Assembly (NCBI GenBank): GCA_902470925.1
Contig: CABRIF010000010.1
Span: forward strand, 1-37,384
DNA length: 37,384 bases
Direction of reading: 5' to 3'
DNA from: an uncultured Collinsella sp.
GTDB lineage: Bacteria > Actinomycetota > Coriobacteriia > Coriobacteriales > Coriobacteriaceae
Positions 8,463 through 17,460 of this stretch are shown one piece after another (position 1 is the stretch's first letter; each line of letters opens with the position of its first letter). The translations under genes were made by a program, and so were the position numbers. The notes beneath the pieces were generated by a model, which did not search any database, was not told the DNA's origin, and worked only from the letters and a program-made list of their open reading frames with translations.

Positions 8463-9155
8463 ATGGCAGAGCAGACGATCGAGGTCGCGCAGCCGGTGCT
8501 ATCGCGCAACGAGCGCATGGCGGCCGGGCTGCGCGAACGGTTCCGGGCGAGCGGCACCTTTGTGGTCAACGTGCTGTCGAGCCCCGGGTCGGGCAAGACC
8601 ACAACCATCCTCGCCACGAACGAGCGCCTGCGCGCGCATGGCCTGACCTGCGCGGTCATCGAGGGCGACATCGCCTCGGATGTGGATGCGCGCGCGTGCA
8701 AGGAGGCGGGCATGCCGTCCATCCAGATCAACACGGGCGGCCTGTGCCACCTGGAGGGCAACATGATCTCCCAGGCGGTGGACGCCTTCGACGCCAGCGT
8801 GGGCCCGGGCAGCATCGACGTCATCTTCATCGAGAACGTGGGCAACCTGGTGTGCCCGGTCGATTTCGACCTGGGCGAGAACCTCTCCATCATGATCTTG
8901 TCGGTGCCCGAGGGCGACGACAAGCCGCTCAAGTACCCGGGTATCTTTCAGCACGCGGGTGCGCTGCTGCTGAACAAGGTCGACGTGGCCCCGGCGTTCG
9001 ATTTCGACCTTACGGCCTACAACGCGGTGCTCGACGACCTGAACCCGCGCGCGCCGCGCTTTTCGGTGAGTGCCCGGCATGGCGCGGGCATGGACGCCTG
9101 GTGCGCGTGGCTGCGCGCCCAGATCGAGCGCGAGAAGGGCACCGGTGTGGCGTAG
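8463..9155 (+). CDS. hypB: Hydrogenase nickel incorporation GTPase HypB
   Basis: A 230-residue SIMIBI-class GTPase that powers nickel delivery to hydrogenase with HypA. The P-loop is SSPGSGKTT (residues ~39-47), followed by VIEGDIASDVDA, the metal-site region GGLCHLEGNM, IFIENVGNLVCP (switch II) and the base-specificity motif NKVD. It lacks the N-terminal histidine-rich or CCxxxxC nickel store seen in some HypB proteins. ATG 8463 is chosen because a purine-rich AGAGGGG lies about 7 nt upstream and the protein then starts at the usual place; the frame is open further up. The gap to hypA has short direct repeats (GCCGTCGGTGCCG) but no clear terminator. Confidence 0.93.
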   Translation: MAEQTIEVAQPVLSRNERMAAGLRERFRASGTFVVNVLSSPGSGKTTTILATNERLRAHGLTCAVIEGDIASDVDARACKEAGMPSIQINTGGLCHLEGNMISQAVDAFDASVGPGSIDVIFIENVGNLVCPVDFDLGENLSIMILSVPEGDDKPLKYPGIFQHAGALLLNKVDVAPAFDFDLTAYNAVLDDLNPRAPRFSVSARHGAGMDAWCAWLRAQIEREKGTGVA

Positions 9156-9500
9156 CGCTGCATCCCGGCGGCGGAGTGCGCCCAACAGGGCGGTAGGACC
9201 CGGCGGGGAGTTGCGGACCGGTTGAACCCGGCGGGCCGACTGCGCTCGGTGAGGTGCCGGGGCCGTCCGCGCCCTGCGGGGCACCCCGCCCTGCGGGGAA
9301 GGTATGCTGCGGCAGGGTGCATCGGGTCCCGTCGCCCGCCCTCTGCAGCGCAGCGCGGTGCCCCGTCGCCCGCCTCGCCGTCCGCGCGCTCCGGCCCCAG
9401 ATCGTGCGTCCGCGCTTCGTGCCGGTTTCGCGAACGGCGGGTGTCTCGCGTATACTGGGCGACACATGCACAGATGATACGCAGACGAAGGAGCCGATCG
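9156..9500. other. Intergenic region, 345 bp
   Basis: Very GC-rich, with short direct repeats (CGCCCTGCGGGG twice near 9271-9300). No gene or convincing terminator. A TATACT box at 9451-9456 lies 45 bp before the topA start and is the best promoter candidate. Confidence 0.45.
9451..9456 (+). promoter_or_regulatory. -10-like box upstream of topA
   Basis: TATACT 45 bp before the GTG start; no recognisable -35 at the right distance. Confidence 0.35.
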
Positions 9501-12134
9501 GTGAAGCTGGTTGTCGCTGAGAAGAATATCGCCGCGCAGAAGATTGCACAGCTGCTGTCCGACGCCGGCAAGCCCCGTGCCGACAAGGTCTACAACACGC
9601 AGGTCTACCGCTTCACGGTGGGCGGTGAGGACTGGGTGTCCATGGGCCTGGCCGGCCACATCCTGGCCCCCGACTTCCCCGACGAGGTGTTGTTCGACAA
9701 GAAGATGGGCTGGTACAGCCTGAGCGAGGAGGGCGAGGTCCTGCCGGCCGAGGTGCCCGAGGGCCTGGCACGTCCGCCGTATGACACCAAGCGCAAGCCC
9801 TATCTCGCCAACGGCATCTCCATCAAGGGTTGGAAGGTCGAGAGCCTGCCGTACCTCACCTGGGCTCCCATTGTGAAGACGCCGGCGGAAAAAGAGATCA
9901 TCCGCGTGCTCAAGAACCTGGCGAAGAAGGCCGACGAGGTCATCATCGCCACCGACTTCGACCGCGAGGGCGAGCTGATCGGCTCGGACGCCCTGAATAT
10001 GGTGCGCGAGGTTGCCCCGGAGCTGCCGGCGTCGCGCGCCCGCTACTCGGCGCTCATCAAAGGCGAGGTGACCGAGGCGTTCGCGAACCTCGTCAAGCTC
10101 GACCAGGACCTGGCCGACGCTGGCGAGTCCCGCCAGTACATCGACCTGATCTGGGGCGCGGTGCTCACGCGCTACCTCACGCTCGCCAAGTTCGGCGGCT
10201 TCGGCAACGTGCGCTCCGCCGGCCGCGTGCAGACGCCCACGCTGGCGCTGGTGGTGGAGCGCGAGCGCGAGCGCATGGCGTTCGTGCCCGAGGACTACTG
10301 GCAGATCCGCGGCATGGGCGAGGCGAGCTCGCAGGAGTTCAAGATCGCCCACACTACGGCCCGCTTCACGGACAAGGCGGCGGCCGAGGCGGCATTCTCC
10401 CATGTGGAGGGTGCCACCACCGGCACCGTCACCTCGGTGGCCAAGCGCAGCCGCAAGCAGCAGCCTCCGGTGCCGTTCAACACCACGGCCCTGCAGGCGG
10501 CTGCGGCGGCCGAGGGCATCAGCCCCGCGCGCACCATGCGCATCGCCGAGTCCCTCTATATGAGCGGTCTGATCTCCTACCCGCGTGTGGACAACACCGT
10601 TTACCCGCGCAGCCTCGACATCGCCGGCATCGTGCAGGGCCTGGCTACGGGCACCCCGGCGCTTGCTCCTGTGTGCAAGAAGATCCTGGCGGGGCCGCTC
10701 ACGCCTACGCGCGGCAAGGTGGAGACCACCGACCACCCGCCCATCCATCCCACCGGCCAGGGCGACCCCTCCACGCTCGACGGCGGACAGCTCAAGCTCT
10801 ACAACCTCATCGCGCGGCGCTTCCTGGCCACGCTCATGGGGCCGGCCACCATCGAGAACACCAAGCTGGTGATCGACGTGGCGGGCGAGCCGTTCGCCGC
10901 GAGCGGTGACGTGCTGGTGGAGGCGGGCTTCCGCGAGGCCTATCCGTACGGCCTCAAGCGCGACGAGCAGATGCCCGCGCTGGCCGAAGGCGATGCGGTG
11001 GCGGTGCGCGACATCAAGCTGGAGGCCAAGCAGACCGAGCCGCCGGCGCGCTATTCGCAGGGCAAGCTGGTGCAGGAGATGGAGAAGCGCGGTTTGGGCA
11101 CCAAATCCACGCGCGCGAGCATCATCGAGCGCCTCTATACTGTGCGCTATCTCAAGAACGACCCCATCGAGCCCAGCCAGCTCGGCATGGCAATCGTGGA
11201 CGCGCTGTCGCAGTTTGCGCCGCGCATCACCACGCCCGAGATGACCGCCGAGCTCGATGAGGATATGACGAAGGTAGCCGAGGGCAAGGACACGCAGGAC
11301 CATGTGGTCGAGCATTCGCGGGCGCTGCTCGCCGGCATGCTGGACGCGCTGATCGAGCACAAGGACGATTTGGGCGAGGCCATCTCCGACGCCGTGACCG
11401 CCGACGCGCGCGTGGGCGCGTGCCCCAAGTGCGGCAAGGACCTGGTGATGAAGACGAGCGCCAAGACGCGCGGCAGCTTCATCGGGTGCATGGGGTGGCC
11501 GGAGTGCGACGTGACCTATCCGGTGCCGAGCGGCGTGAAGGTGAGTCCGCTGGAGGGCGAGGCCGCCGTGTGCCCGGAGTGCGGAGCGCCGCGCATCAAG
11601 TGCCAGCCGTTCCGCCAGAAAGCCTACGAGCAGTGCGTGAATCCCACGTGCCCCACCAACTATGAGCCCGATCTCAAGGTGGGTGAGTGCTCGGTGTGCG
11701 CTGAGGCCGGGCGCCATGGCGACCTGATCGCGCATAAGAGTGAGAAAAGCGGCAAACGGTTTATCCGCTGCGAGAACTACGACGAGTGCGGTGTGAGCTA
11801 TCCGCTGCCCGCTCGTGGCAAGCTTTCCGCCACCGGTGAGGTGTGCGAGCACTGCGGCGCGCCCGTGGTGGTGGTCGAGACGGCGCGCGGTCCGTGGCGC
11901 ATCTGCGTGAACATGGATTGTCCCGGCAAGGAGAAGAAGCCTGCCCGCGGCAAGGCGGGGTCGGCGAAGAAGACCTCGGCTACGGCCAAGAAGACCTCGG
12001 CTGCGGCCAAGAAGGGCGCGAAGAGCGCTGCGGGGAAGAAGACTTCAGCTGGGAAGAGCTCGGCTGCGAAGGGCGCGGCCGGGAAGAGCTCGGCGGCGAA
12101 GGGAGCTGCCGGGAAGAAGGCCGCTGGCAAGTAG
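9501..12134 (+). CDS. topA: Archaeal-type DNA topoisomerase IA with zinc ribbons and Lys/Ala tail
   Basis: An 877-residue type IA topoisomerase that relaxes negative supercoils by single-strand passage. The Toprim domain starts at the N terminus (KLVVAEKN with Glu7) and carries ATDFDREGE (Asp152, Asp154, Glu156). The catalytic tyrosine is Tyr360 in LISYPRVDNT, which together with the N-terminal layout matches archaeal-type rather than the standard bacterial TopA. Four C-terminal zinc ribbons begin with CPKC (641), CPEC, CSVC and CEHC. The last ~60 residues are Lys/Ala/Ser repeats (KKTSAAAKKGAKSAAGKK) reminiscent of histone H1 and likely bind DNA. GTG 9501 is preceded by GAAGGAG at 7 nt. It is probably a second topoisomerase besides a standard TopA elsewhere in the genome; that is an inference. 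Confidence 0.9.
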   Translation: MKLVVAEKNIAAQKIAQLLSDAGKPRADKVYNTQVYRFTVGGEDWVSMGLAGHILAPDFPDEVLFDKKMGWYSLSEEGEVLPAEVPEGLARPPYDTKRKPYLANGISIKGWKVESLPYLTWAPIVKTPAEKEIIRVLKNLAKKADEVIIATDFDREGELIGSDALNMVREVAPELPASRARYSALIKGEVTEAFANLVKLDQDLADAGESRQYIDLIWGAVLTRYLTLAKFGGFGNVRSAGRVQTPTLALVVERERERMAFVPEDYWQIRGMGEASSQEFKIAHTTARFTDKAAAEAAFSHVEGATTGTVTSVAKRSRKQQPPVPFNTTALQAAAAAEGISPARTMRIAESLYMSGLISYPRVDNTVYPRSLDIAGIVQGLATGTPALAPVCKKILAGPLTPTRGKVETTDHPPIHPTGQGDPSTLDGGQLKLYNLIARRFLATLMGPATIENTKLVIDVAGEPFAASGDVLVEAGFREAYPYGLKRDEQMPALAEGDAVAVRDIKLEAKQTEPPARYSQGKLVQEMEKRGLGTKSTRASIIERLYTVRYLKNDPIEPSQLGMAIVDALSQFAPRITTPEMTAELDEDMTKVAEGKDTQDHVVEHSRALLAGMLDALIEHKDDLGEAISDAVTADARVGACPKCGKDLVMKTSAKTRGSFIGCMGWPECDVTYPVPSGVKVSPLEGEAAVCPECGAPRIKCQPFRQKAYEQCVNPTCPTNYEPDLKVGECSVCAEAGRHGDLIAHKSEKSGKRFIRCENYDECGVSYPLPARGKLSATGEVCEHCGAPVVVVETARGPWRICVNMDCPGKEKKPARGKAGSAKKTSATAKKTSAAAKKGAKSAAGKKTSAGKSSAAKGAAGKSSAAKGAAGKKAAGK

Positions 12135-12348
12135 CCGACGACTGCGCAGAAGGCCGCTGGCGAGAAACCAACGACTGCGTAGATTGCGGCGTCAAAGAGG
12201 GCCGTTGCCAAGACGCCCCGCATCCCGGTCGTTCGTAGAAGCGCGGCTCGCGCACCGGCGAGCAGTATAGCCCGCCCCCGCGCATCCGTGCCCTTGTTGT
12301 CCGCGGGGTGCGGGTTCATGCGCACTTGGTCGTCTGTGAGGGCATGGG
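12135..12348. other. Post-topA region with in-frame tail-like extension
   Basis: After the TAG at 12132, the same frame continues for 15 codons that read like more of the topA tail (PTTAQKAAGEKPTTA) before a second TAG at 12180-12182. This looks like a tail shortened by a point mutation. The rest to 12348 shows no gene; an imperfect GCTCGC/GCGAGC stem is present near 12250. Confidence 0.5.
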
Positions 12349-12910
12349 TCCATGTGTCCTTGCAGTCCGAAAGAATGCGGGTTCGCGTTTTGGCCGTCTG
12401 GGGATCCCGGGTTCGGCTTTCGTCCATTCAGGCGTGAAAATCGGCCCCAGATGGCCAAAAGCCGAACCCGGAACGCGCCGACGGCCGAAATCCGCACCCG
12501 AAACGCTCCAAATGGACGGAACTCGCACCCGGGACGCATCGATGGACATAACCCGAACCCGAGATGTGTCGATTGCCGAAATCCGAACCCGAGATACGTC
12601 GATGGGCAAAACCCGCACCCGGAATGCCCCGATGCCCAAAACCCGCACCCGGGATATGCCAATGTCCGGGACCCGGGCTCCGGAAACCAGGCGATGGACG
12701 CGATTCGCACCCGGATTGTGCCGACGGCAAGGGCCCGCACCCGGAGGCCCTCGTTGATGGCAAGAACCCGCCTCCGGAGACTCTCGTTGATGGCGGGAGC
12801 CCACATTCGGAGGCCTACCCCGATAGTCGAAACCAGAACCCGGAAGTTTGTCGCTGCCTGGAACCTGAACCTGGACCGCCCTGCCGGATGAGCCGAACCC
12901 GAAAGGCCCT
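12349..12910. repeat. Repeat element family A, left copy: conserved head plus 30-bp-period array
   Basis: Head (12349-12475): nearly identical to 21645-21772. It contains two reverse-oriented units and a 14-bp perfect stem (12407-12420 with 12458-12471). Tail: at least 14 degenerate forward units, each starting CCGAACCCGG or CCGCACCCGG, at about 12462, 12492, 12523, 12553, 12583, 12613, 12643, 12673, 12705, 12735, 12768, 12800, 12833 and 12861. Period is 30, drifting to 33. Because 30 is a multiple of three and the units lack stops, several frames are open on both strands and give decapeptide repeats (RTRDASMDIT-like); I do not regard these as genes. Function unknown. Confidence 0.85.
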
Positions 12911-12918
12911 CCTTGTCA

Positions 12919-12954
12919 TTTGAAGCCTGAACCCAATTTGAAGCCTGAACCCAA
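12919..12954. repeat. 18-bp perfect tandem duplication
   Basis: TTTGAAGCCTGAACCCAA occurs twice back to back (12919-12936, 12937-12954), at the distal end of the 30-bp array and apparently derived from its CCTGAACCC core. Confidence 0.8.
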
Positions 12955-13186
12955 TTACTTGCCGTTGGGCAAAACGAAACCCCGGAGACCTGCTGTTCGG
13001 AGGGTGGGTCAACATAAGCCCTATCAGCCCATCAAAACCACGTATGAGCGACAGCCCACACTGCCGCAGGATCCCTGTCCTCGGATCGCCCCAAACCGTT
13101 CACCTAATAGAACGGCATTTCGCCGAATGGGTGGAGGCGTTGCTAATTATTGTCCGAGTCAAGGCGTAAGCTGTCTTCCAGGGATG

Positions 13187-13209
13187 AAAAAGGCCCTCAT
13201 CCGAGGGCC
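13187..13209 (-). terminator. Rho-independent terminator of tracrRNA
   Basis: A 7-bp GC stem (GGCCCTC/GAGGGCC) with a 4-nt loop, followed by five T on the minus strand. Confidence 0.85.
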
Positions 13210-13269
13210 CTATGCAAGTCAAGAAGCCGTCTACACGGCGCCCGAAGGCATTTTTGGCAAAGCCGTATT

Positions 13270-13299
13270 TTGACTCGCAGTGTCGTCCTGACTGGTAAT
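13270..13299 (+). promoter_or_regulatory. Candidate cas operon promoter inside the tracrRNA anti-repeat
   Basis: TTGACT (13270-13275) and GGTAAT (13294-13299), 18 bp apart, 37 bp before cas9. The -10 lies in the sequence shared with the CRISPR repeat. A small inverted repeat GTGCT-6-AGCAC (13306-13321) follows immediately upstream of the ribosome site. Assigned by eye only. Confidence 0.35.
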
Positions 13300-13335
13300 C
13301 AAGACGTGCTTACTGTAGCACAGATGGAGGACGGA

Positions 13336-16300
13336 ATGAAGCTCCGCAACATTCAGGGAGATTACAATATCGGCCTCGACCTTGGGTCGGCGTCCGTTGG
13401 CTGGGCGGTTACAAGCATCGACGGCGAACTGCTGATGCAGAACGGCAAGCCCACTTGGGGCAGCAGGGTGTTCCCAAAAGGTGAGACGGCTGCCGATGCG
13501 CGGCTCAAGCGCGGACAACGCAGGCGCTATGAGCGCCGCCGCTGGCGCCTCGATCTTCTGCAGCGGTTTTTTGAAGAAGAGATGTCCGCAGTCGACCCGA
13601 CATTCTTTATCAGGCTGAAGCAGTCGCGCTTGATGCCATCGGATAGAGGCGAAGCATGCCGCGATTACCATAGTCCGCTGTTCGTTTCTGCCGAAGCAGA
13701 GCGGGAGTGCTACCAGCGCTTTCCCACGATCTATCATCTGCGTGCATGGCTGATGACAACCGACGACAAAGCCGATCTGCGCGAGATATACCTTGCGCTT
13801 CATAACATCGTGAAGCACCGCGGCAACTTCCTGCACCAGGACAACCCCGGCCTCAGCGCCACGGCGGCGAATATGGGCGAATCGATCGAGGCCCTGTGTG
13901 TCGCGCTCGATGACCGCTGTGCCGCGCTCGACATGTTGTGTAGTTGCGATACGGCCTCCCTGCAAAAGGAGCTCGAGGACCCCTCGACGTCTCGTGCCCA
14001 TAAGCGGGAATCCGTCGAGAAGCTGTTCGGTTTCGACAAAGACGCACAGAAAACCATGGGGAAGAATATCGCCAAGGCAATCGTTGGCTACAAGGCCGAT
14101 TTCTCTTTGGCGCTTGCCGCTGAGTTTGAAGACGCCTCGTTCAGTCTTTCCGATGATGAGAAGGTTGAGGCTGCCCTCTCCGCTGTCCCCGACGATGCGG
14201 CAGCTCTGTTCGATGCCATTCGCTCAGTTTATTCCGCGTATGTCCTTTCAGGCATCCTCAGCTCGGGAGATGGTTCCCCGCTGACCTCGGGCGTGCTCGA
14301 GTCTGTGCGGGGAGGGACCATCTCGTTTTGCAAGGTGCGCGAGTACGAGCAATACAAGCAGGATCTGGCTCTGCTCAAGCAGCTGGTGCGCACATATGCG
14401 CCGCGGGAGTTCGACGGCTTCTTCCGTGGCGAGATGTACCCCGATACCCATCGCTACGACCCTTCGAAAGCGAAGGGCTACACCCGTTACAACCTGACGC
14501 ATACGGTTGCATACGCCGATTTCTTTAAAGAGGTCAAGACGCGTCTCGATAAGACGGATGCCGTTTCCGACGCGCGCTACCAAGATATGCTGAGCCGATT
14601 CGGAGAGGAGCGCTTTCTGCGGCGACTCAAAACGAGCGACAACGGCAGCATTCCCTATCAGCTTCATCTCGAGGAAATGGATGCGATCCTCGAGAATCAG
14701 GGCGGGCACTATCCCTTCCTGCGTGAGTATCGCGAGAAGATCGAGTCACTTGTGAGCTTCAGGATTCCCTACTACGTGGGGCCGTTGACGCAGAAAAACG
14801 CGGCGCTCGACCACCATGGCGATCCTCGCTTTGCATGGGCTACGCGCAAGCCTGGGATGGAAAACGAGCCCGTATATCCCTGGAATTGGGAGGAGGTTAT
14901 CGACAAGGGCCATGCTGCGCATGCGTTCATCCAGCGCATGACGAGCGACTGCACCTATCTCATGGGGGAGGACGTTCTGCCGCGCAACTCGCTGCTCTAT
15001 GAGGAGTTCTGTGTTCTCAACGAGCTGAACGGTGCGCGCTATTCCGTGGATGGAGACGATTGGCGCCGCTTCGACTACGCGGATCGAATGGGCATTATGG
15101 ATGACCTGTTCAGGCAGCGCAGAAGCGTGACCTACAAGATGGTCGGGGATTGGATGCGTGCCAATCGGGGATGGGCCCATGTGCACGTTCGCGGCGGGCA
15201 GGGGGATGCAAGGTTCGAGTCGTCCCTGCCTGCATATCGCTTCTTCTGCAAGGACATTTTCAACGTGGACGAGCTTCCCGCAGAGACGGTTCCCATGGCG
15301 GAAACCATCATCTTGTGGAGCACCCTATTCGAAGACCGCTCGATTCTCAAGGAGCAGCTTGAGCGCACCTTCTCCGATCGGCTGAGCGCTGAGCAAATCA
15401 AGGCAATTTGCAAGAAACGCCTGACGGGCTGGGGCGAGCTTTCCGAGAAGTTCTTGGCCGGATTGAAGGTGGGCGCCGATGGCGGCCCCCGCTCCATTAT
15501 GGACATCCTGCGCGAAGGCAGCCCTACGGGCGGCGAGCAGGGCAGAACCATGGTCCTGATGGAGATTCTCCATGACGAGCGATTGGGATTCGAGAAGGCT
15601 GTCGAGGCTGCGAACGCCGAAAAGCTTGCTGCTGCCGGGCGCCTCGAGGTTGAGGACCTGCCGGGTTCTCCCGCCCTGCGGAGAACGGTCAACCAGGCGG
15701 TCCGTGTTGTCGAGGAGATCGTGCGTATTGCGGGCAAGGCGCCTGCGCATATCTTCGTGGAAAACACGCGTGACGAGGATCCTTCGAAGAGGGGAAAGCG
15801 GACGAAGCGACGCTACGATGCGGCGAGGGAGGCGGTCGACGCGTTTAAAAAGGAGAATGCTGAACTTGCACGTGCATTCAAGGAATGCAAGGTGCCCGAT
15901 TTTGACAATGAGCGGCTCGTGCTCTATTTCATGCAGGGCGGCAAGAGCCTATATTCGGGAGTTCCGCTCGACGTGCGCCGTCTTTCCGAATACGAAGTCG
16001 ACCATATCATCCCCCAGTCGTATATCAAGGACGATAGCTTCGAAAACAAAGCGCTTGTGTTTAAGAGCGAGAATCAAACGAAGACCAATCAGCTCCTGCT
16101 CCCGCAGGCCGTGCGCTCAAAGATGGCGGGTTACTGGAGGGAGCTGCATGACCATGGACTCATCGGAGATAAGAAGTTCAACAACCTCATGTGCTCCGAT
16201 GTGAGTGAGCGCCGCATCAAGGGCTTTATTGCGCGCCAGCTTGTCGAGACCGCGCAGATCGTGAAGTTGACGAAGATGGTGCTTGAAAACCGCCTGCCTG

Positions 16301-17460
16301 AGTCACGCGTGCTGCCGATCAAGGCGAGTCTCTCCCATGAGTTGCGAGAGGCGAAGTGCTACCACAAGTGTCGCGAAATCAACGACTTCCACCATGCCCA
16401 CGACGCTTTGCTTGCTGCGGAAATCGGCAGGTTCCTGCTTCTAAGGCATTCGGGCATGTACGACAACCCGATTGGATATGCGCATGTGGTCAAGAGCTTC
16501 GTGCGCGCGCAGGCGGAAGAATCGAAGAAGACCGGCCGCATGCCGGGTTCGGCCGGCTTTGTTGTGTCGAGCTTCCTGCATTCGGGTTTTGACAAGGAGA
16601 CGGGAGAGGTGTTCAAGGATGCCTGGGACGCGGAGTTCGAGTGCGGGCGCATCCACAGGTACCTTAACTATCGCCAGGTGTATTTGAGTCGCATGCCGGA
16701 GGAAACCGCAGGGGCCTTCTGGGATGCGACCATCTATTCGCCGCGCAGCAAGATGAAGCTGTCCCTGCCGTTGAAAGAGGGGTTGGACCCCGCAGTGTAC
16801 GGCGGCTATTCTTCCGAGAAATATGCCTATTTCTTCTGCTATTACGCCAAGGACAAGAAGGGAAAGCGGATCATCGATTTCGCTCCGGTTCCGGTGTCCC
16901 GTGCGGCTGGGGGCAAGGTTGATATCGAGTCGCTCGGACGTGAGGTTGCTTTAGGGAGAGGGTATCAGTTTGAGCGGATTGCCCGGGCGAAGATCGCTGT
17001 CAAGCAGTTGATCGAGGTTGATGGGTGCAGGCTGTTTATTACAGGCGCCGATCAGGTTCGAAGCGCGGTACCGCTGGCGTTCAGTCAAGATGAAACCGAG
17101 TTTATGGTTGGAGTGTATAAGGGCGAGGATTGTGATGAGGGGATGCTTGACCGGGTCCTTGAAAAGACTGTAAAGGGGATCGAGAGGTTCGACGGGCGCC
17201 TGTGCAGCAATTTGAAACTGATCGATCGGGCATCTGCTTTCCGCATGCTGAACTATGAAGACAAGGTCCTTGTTCTAAAAGGACTTATCTCTCTATCGTC
17301 CGCCTCAAGCAACATGGCGGATATGCGCCCTGTCGGCGGTGCGAAGACGGCGGGCCAGTTGAAAATTATTTTTAGGAATGTGCTGTCCAACCAAGGCATC
17401 ACATTCATTGATCAATCTGTGACCGGCATGTTCGAGAGGAAAACCTACATTGGGCTTTAG
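13336..17460 (+). CDS. cas9: CRISPR-associated endonuclease Cas9 (type II-A)
   Basis: A 1374-residue RNA-guided nuclease, of the size of long type II-A enzymes. RuvC-I is NIGLDLGSASVGWAV with Asp15. An arginine-rich bridge helix follows (RLKRGQRRRYERRRWRLDLL). RuvC-II is IFVENTRDED with Glu809. The HNH domain is EYEVDHIIPQSYIKDDSFENK with Asp889/His890. RuvC-III is HHAHDALLAAEIG with His1019-Asp1023. All catalytic residues are present, so both strands should be cut. ATG 13336 is chosen because GGAGG sits 5 nt upstream; ATG 13324 in the same frame would include that site. The 3' end overlaps cas1 by 11 bp. PAM cannot be read from sequence. Confidence 0.97.
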   Translation: MKLRNIQGDYNIGLDLGSASVGWAVTSIDGELLMQNGKPTWGSRVFPKGETAADARLKRGQRRRYERRRWRLDLLQRFFEEEMSAVDPTFFIRLKQSRLMPSDRGEACRDYHSPLFVSAEAERECYQRFPTIYHLRAWLMTTDDKADLREIYLALHNIVKHRGNFLHQDNPGLSATAANMGESIEALCVALDDRCAALDMLCSCDTASLQKELEDPSTSRAHKRESVEKLFGFDKDAQKTMGKNIAKAIVGYKADFSLALAAEFEDASFSLSDDEKVEAALSAVPDDAAALFDAIRSVYSAYVLSGILSSGDGSPLTSGVLESVRGGTISFCKVREYEQYKQDLALLKQLVRTYAPREFDGFFRGEMYPDTHRYDPSKAKGYTRYNLTHTVAYADFFKEVKTRLDKTDAVSDARYQDMLSRFGEERFLRRLKTSDNGSIPYQLHLEEMDAILENQGGHYPFLREYREKIESLVSFRIPYYVGPLTQKNAALDHHGDPRFAWATRKPGMENEPVYPWNWEEVIDKGHAAHAFIQRMTSDCTYLMGEDVLPRNSLLYEEFCVLNELNGARYSVDGDDWRRFDYADRMGIMDDLFRQRRSVTYKMVGDWMRANRGWAHVHVRGGQGDARFESSLPAYRFFCKDIFNVDELPAETVPMAETIILWSTLFEDRSILKEQLERTFSDRLSAEQIKAICKKRLTGWGELSEKFLAGLKVGADGGPRSIMDILREGSPTGGEQGRTMVLMEILHDERLGFEKAVEAANAEKLAAAGRLEVEDLPGSPALRRTVNQAVRVVEEIVRIAGKAPAHIFVENTRDEDPSKRGKRTKRRYDAAREAVDAFKKENAELARAFKECKVPDFDNERLVLYFMQGGKSLYSGVPLDVRRLSEYEVDHIIPQSYIKDDSFENKALVFKSENQTKTNQLLLPQAVRSKMAGYWRELHDHGLIGDKKFNNLMCSDVSERRIKGFIARQLVETAQIVKLTKMVLENRLPESRVLPIKASLSHELREAKCYHKCREINDFHHAHDALLAAEIGRFLLLRHSGMYDNPIGYAHVVKSFVRAQAEESKKTGRMPGSAGFVVSSFLHSGFDKETGEVFKDAWDAEFECGRIHRYLNYRQVYLSRMPEETAGAFWDATIYSPRSKMKLSLPLKEGLDPAVYGGYSSEKYAYFFCYYAKDKKGKRIIDFAPVPVSRAAGGKVDIESLGREVALGRGYQFERIARAKIAVKQLIEVDGCRLFITGADQVRSAVPLAFSQDETEFMVGVYKGEDCDEGMLDRVLEKTVKGIERFDGRLCSNLKLIDRASAFRMLNYEDKVLVLKGLISLSSASSNMADMRPVGGAKTAGQLKIIFRNVLSNQGITFIDQSVTGMFERKTYIGL

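Larger units (their letters stand above)
13187..13300 (-). ncRNA. tracrRNA of the type II-A CRISPR system
   Basis: Read on the minus strand. The anti-repeat (about 13300-13276) is complementary to the CRISPR repeat over more than 20 bp (one G-U pair), then shows the type II bulge and lower stem GCGAGTCAAAAT, equivalent to GCAAGTTAAAAT of the Streptococcus pyogenes tracrRNA. A nexus hairpin GGCTTTGCC follows, then a TTCG hairpin (GCCTTCGGGC), a GCCGT/ACGGC hairpin, and a terminator stem (13192-13198 with 13203-13209) ending in TTTTT (13191-13187). It is divergent from cas9, and its 5' end lies under the cas9 leader. The 5' boundary is approximate; a weak TTCATT-17-TACAGT promoter on the minus strand would start it near 13310. 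Confidence 0.9.

Noticed and set aside
8499..11852. 1117-codon open frame on the minus strand
   Set aside because: Antisense to hypB and topA, rich in Arg/His/Leu/Ala as expected for the reverse of GC-rich genes, and it contains no domain I recognise.
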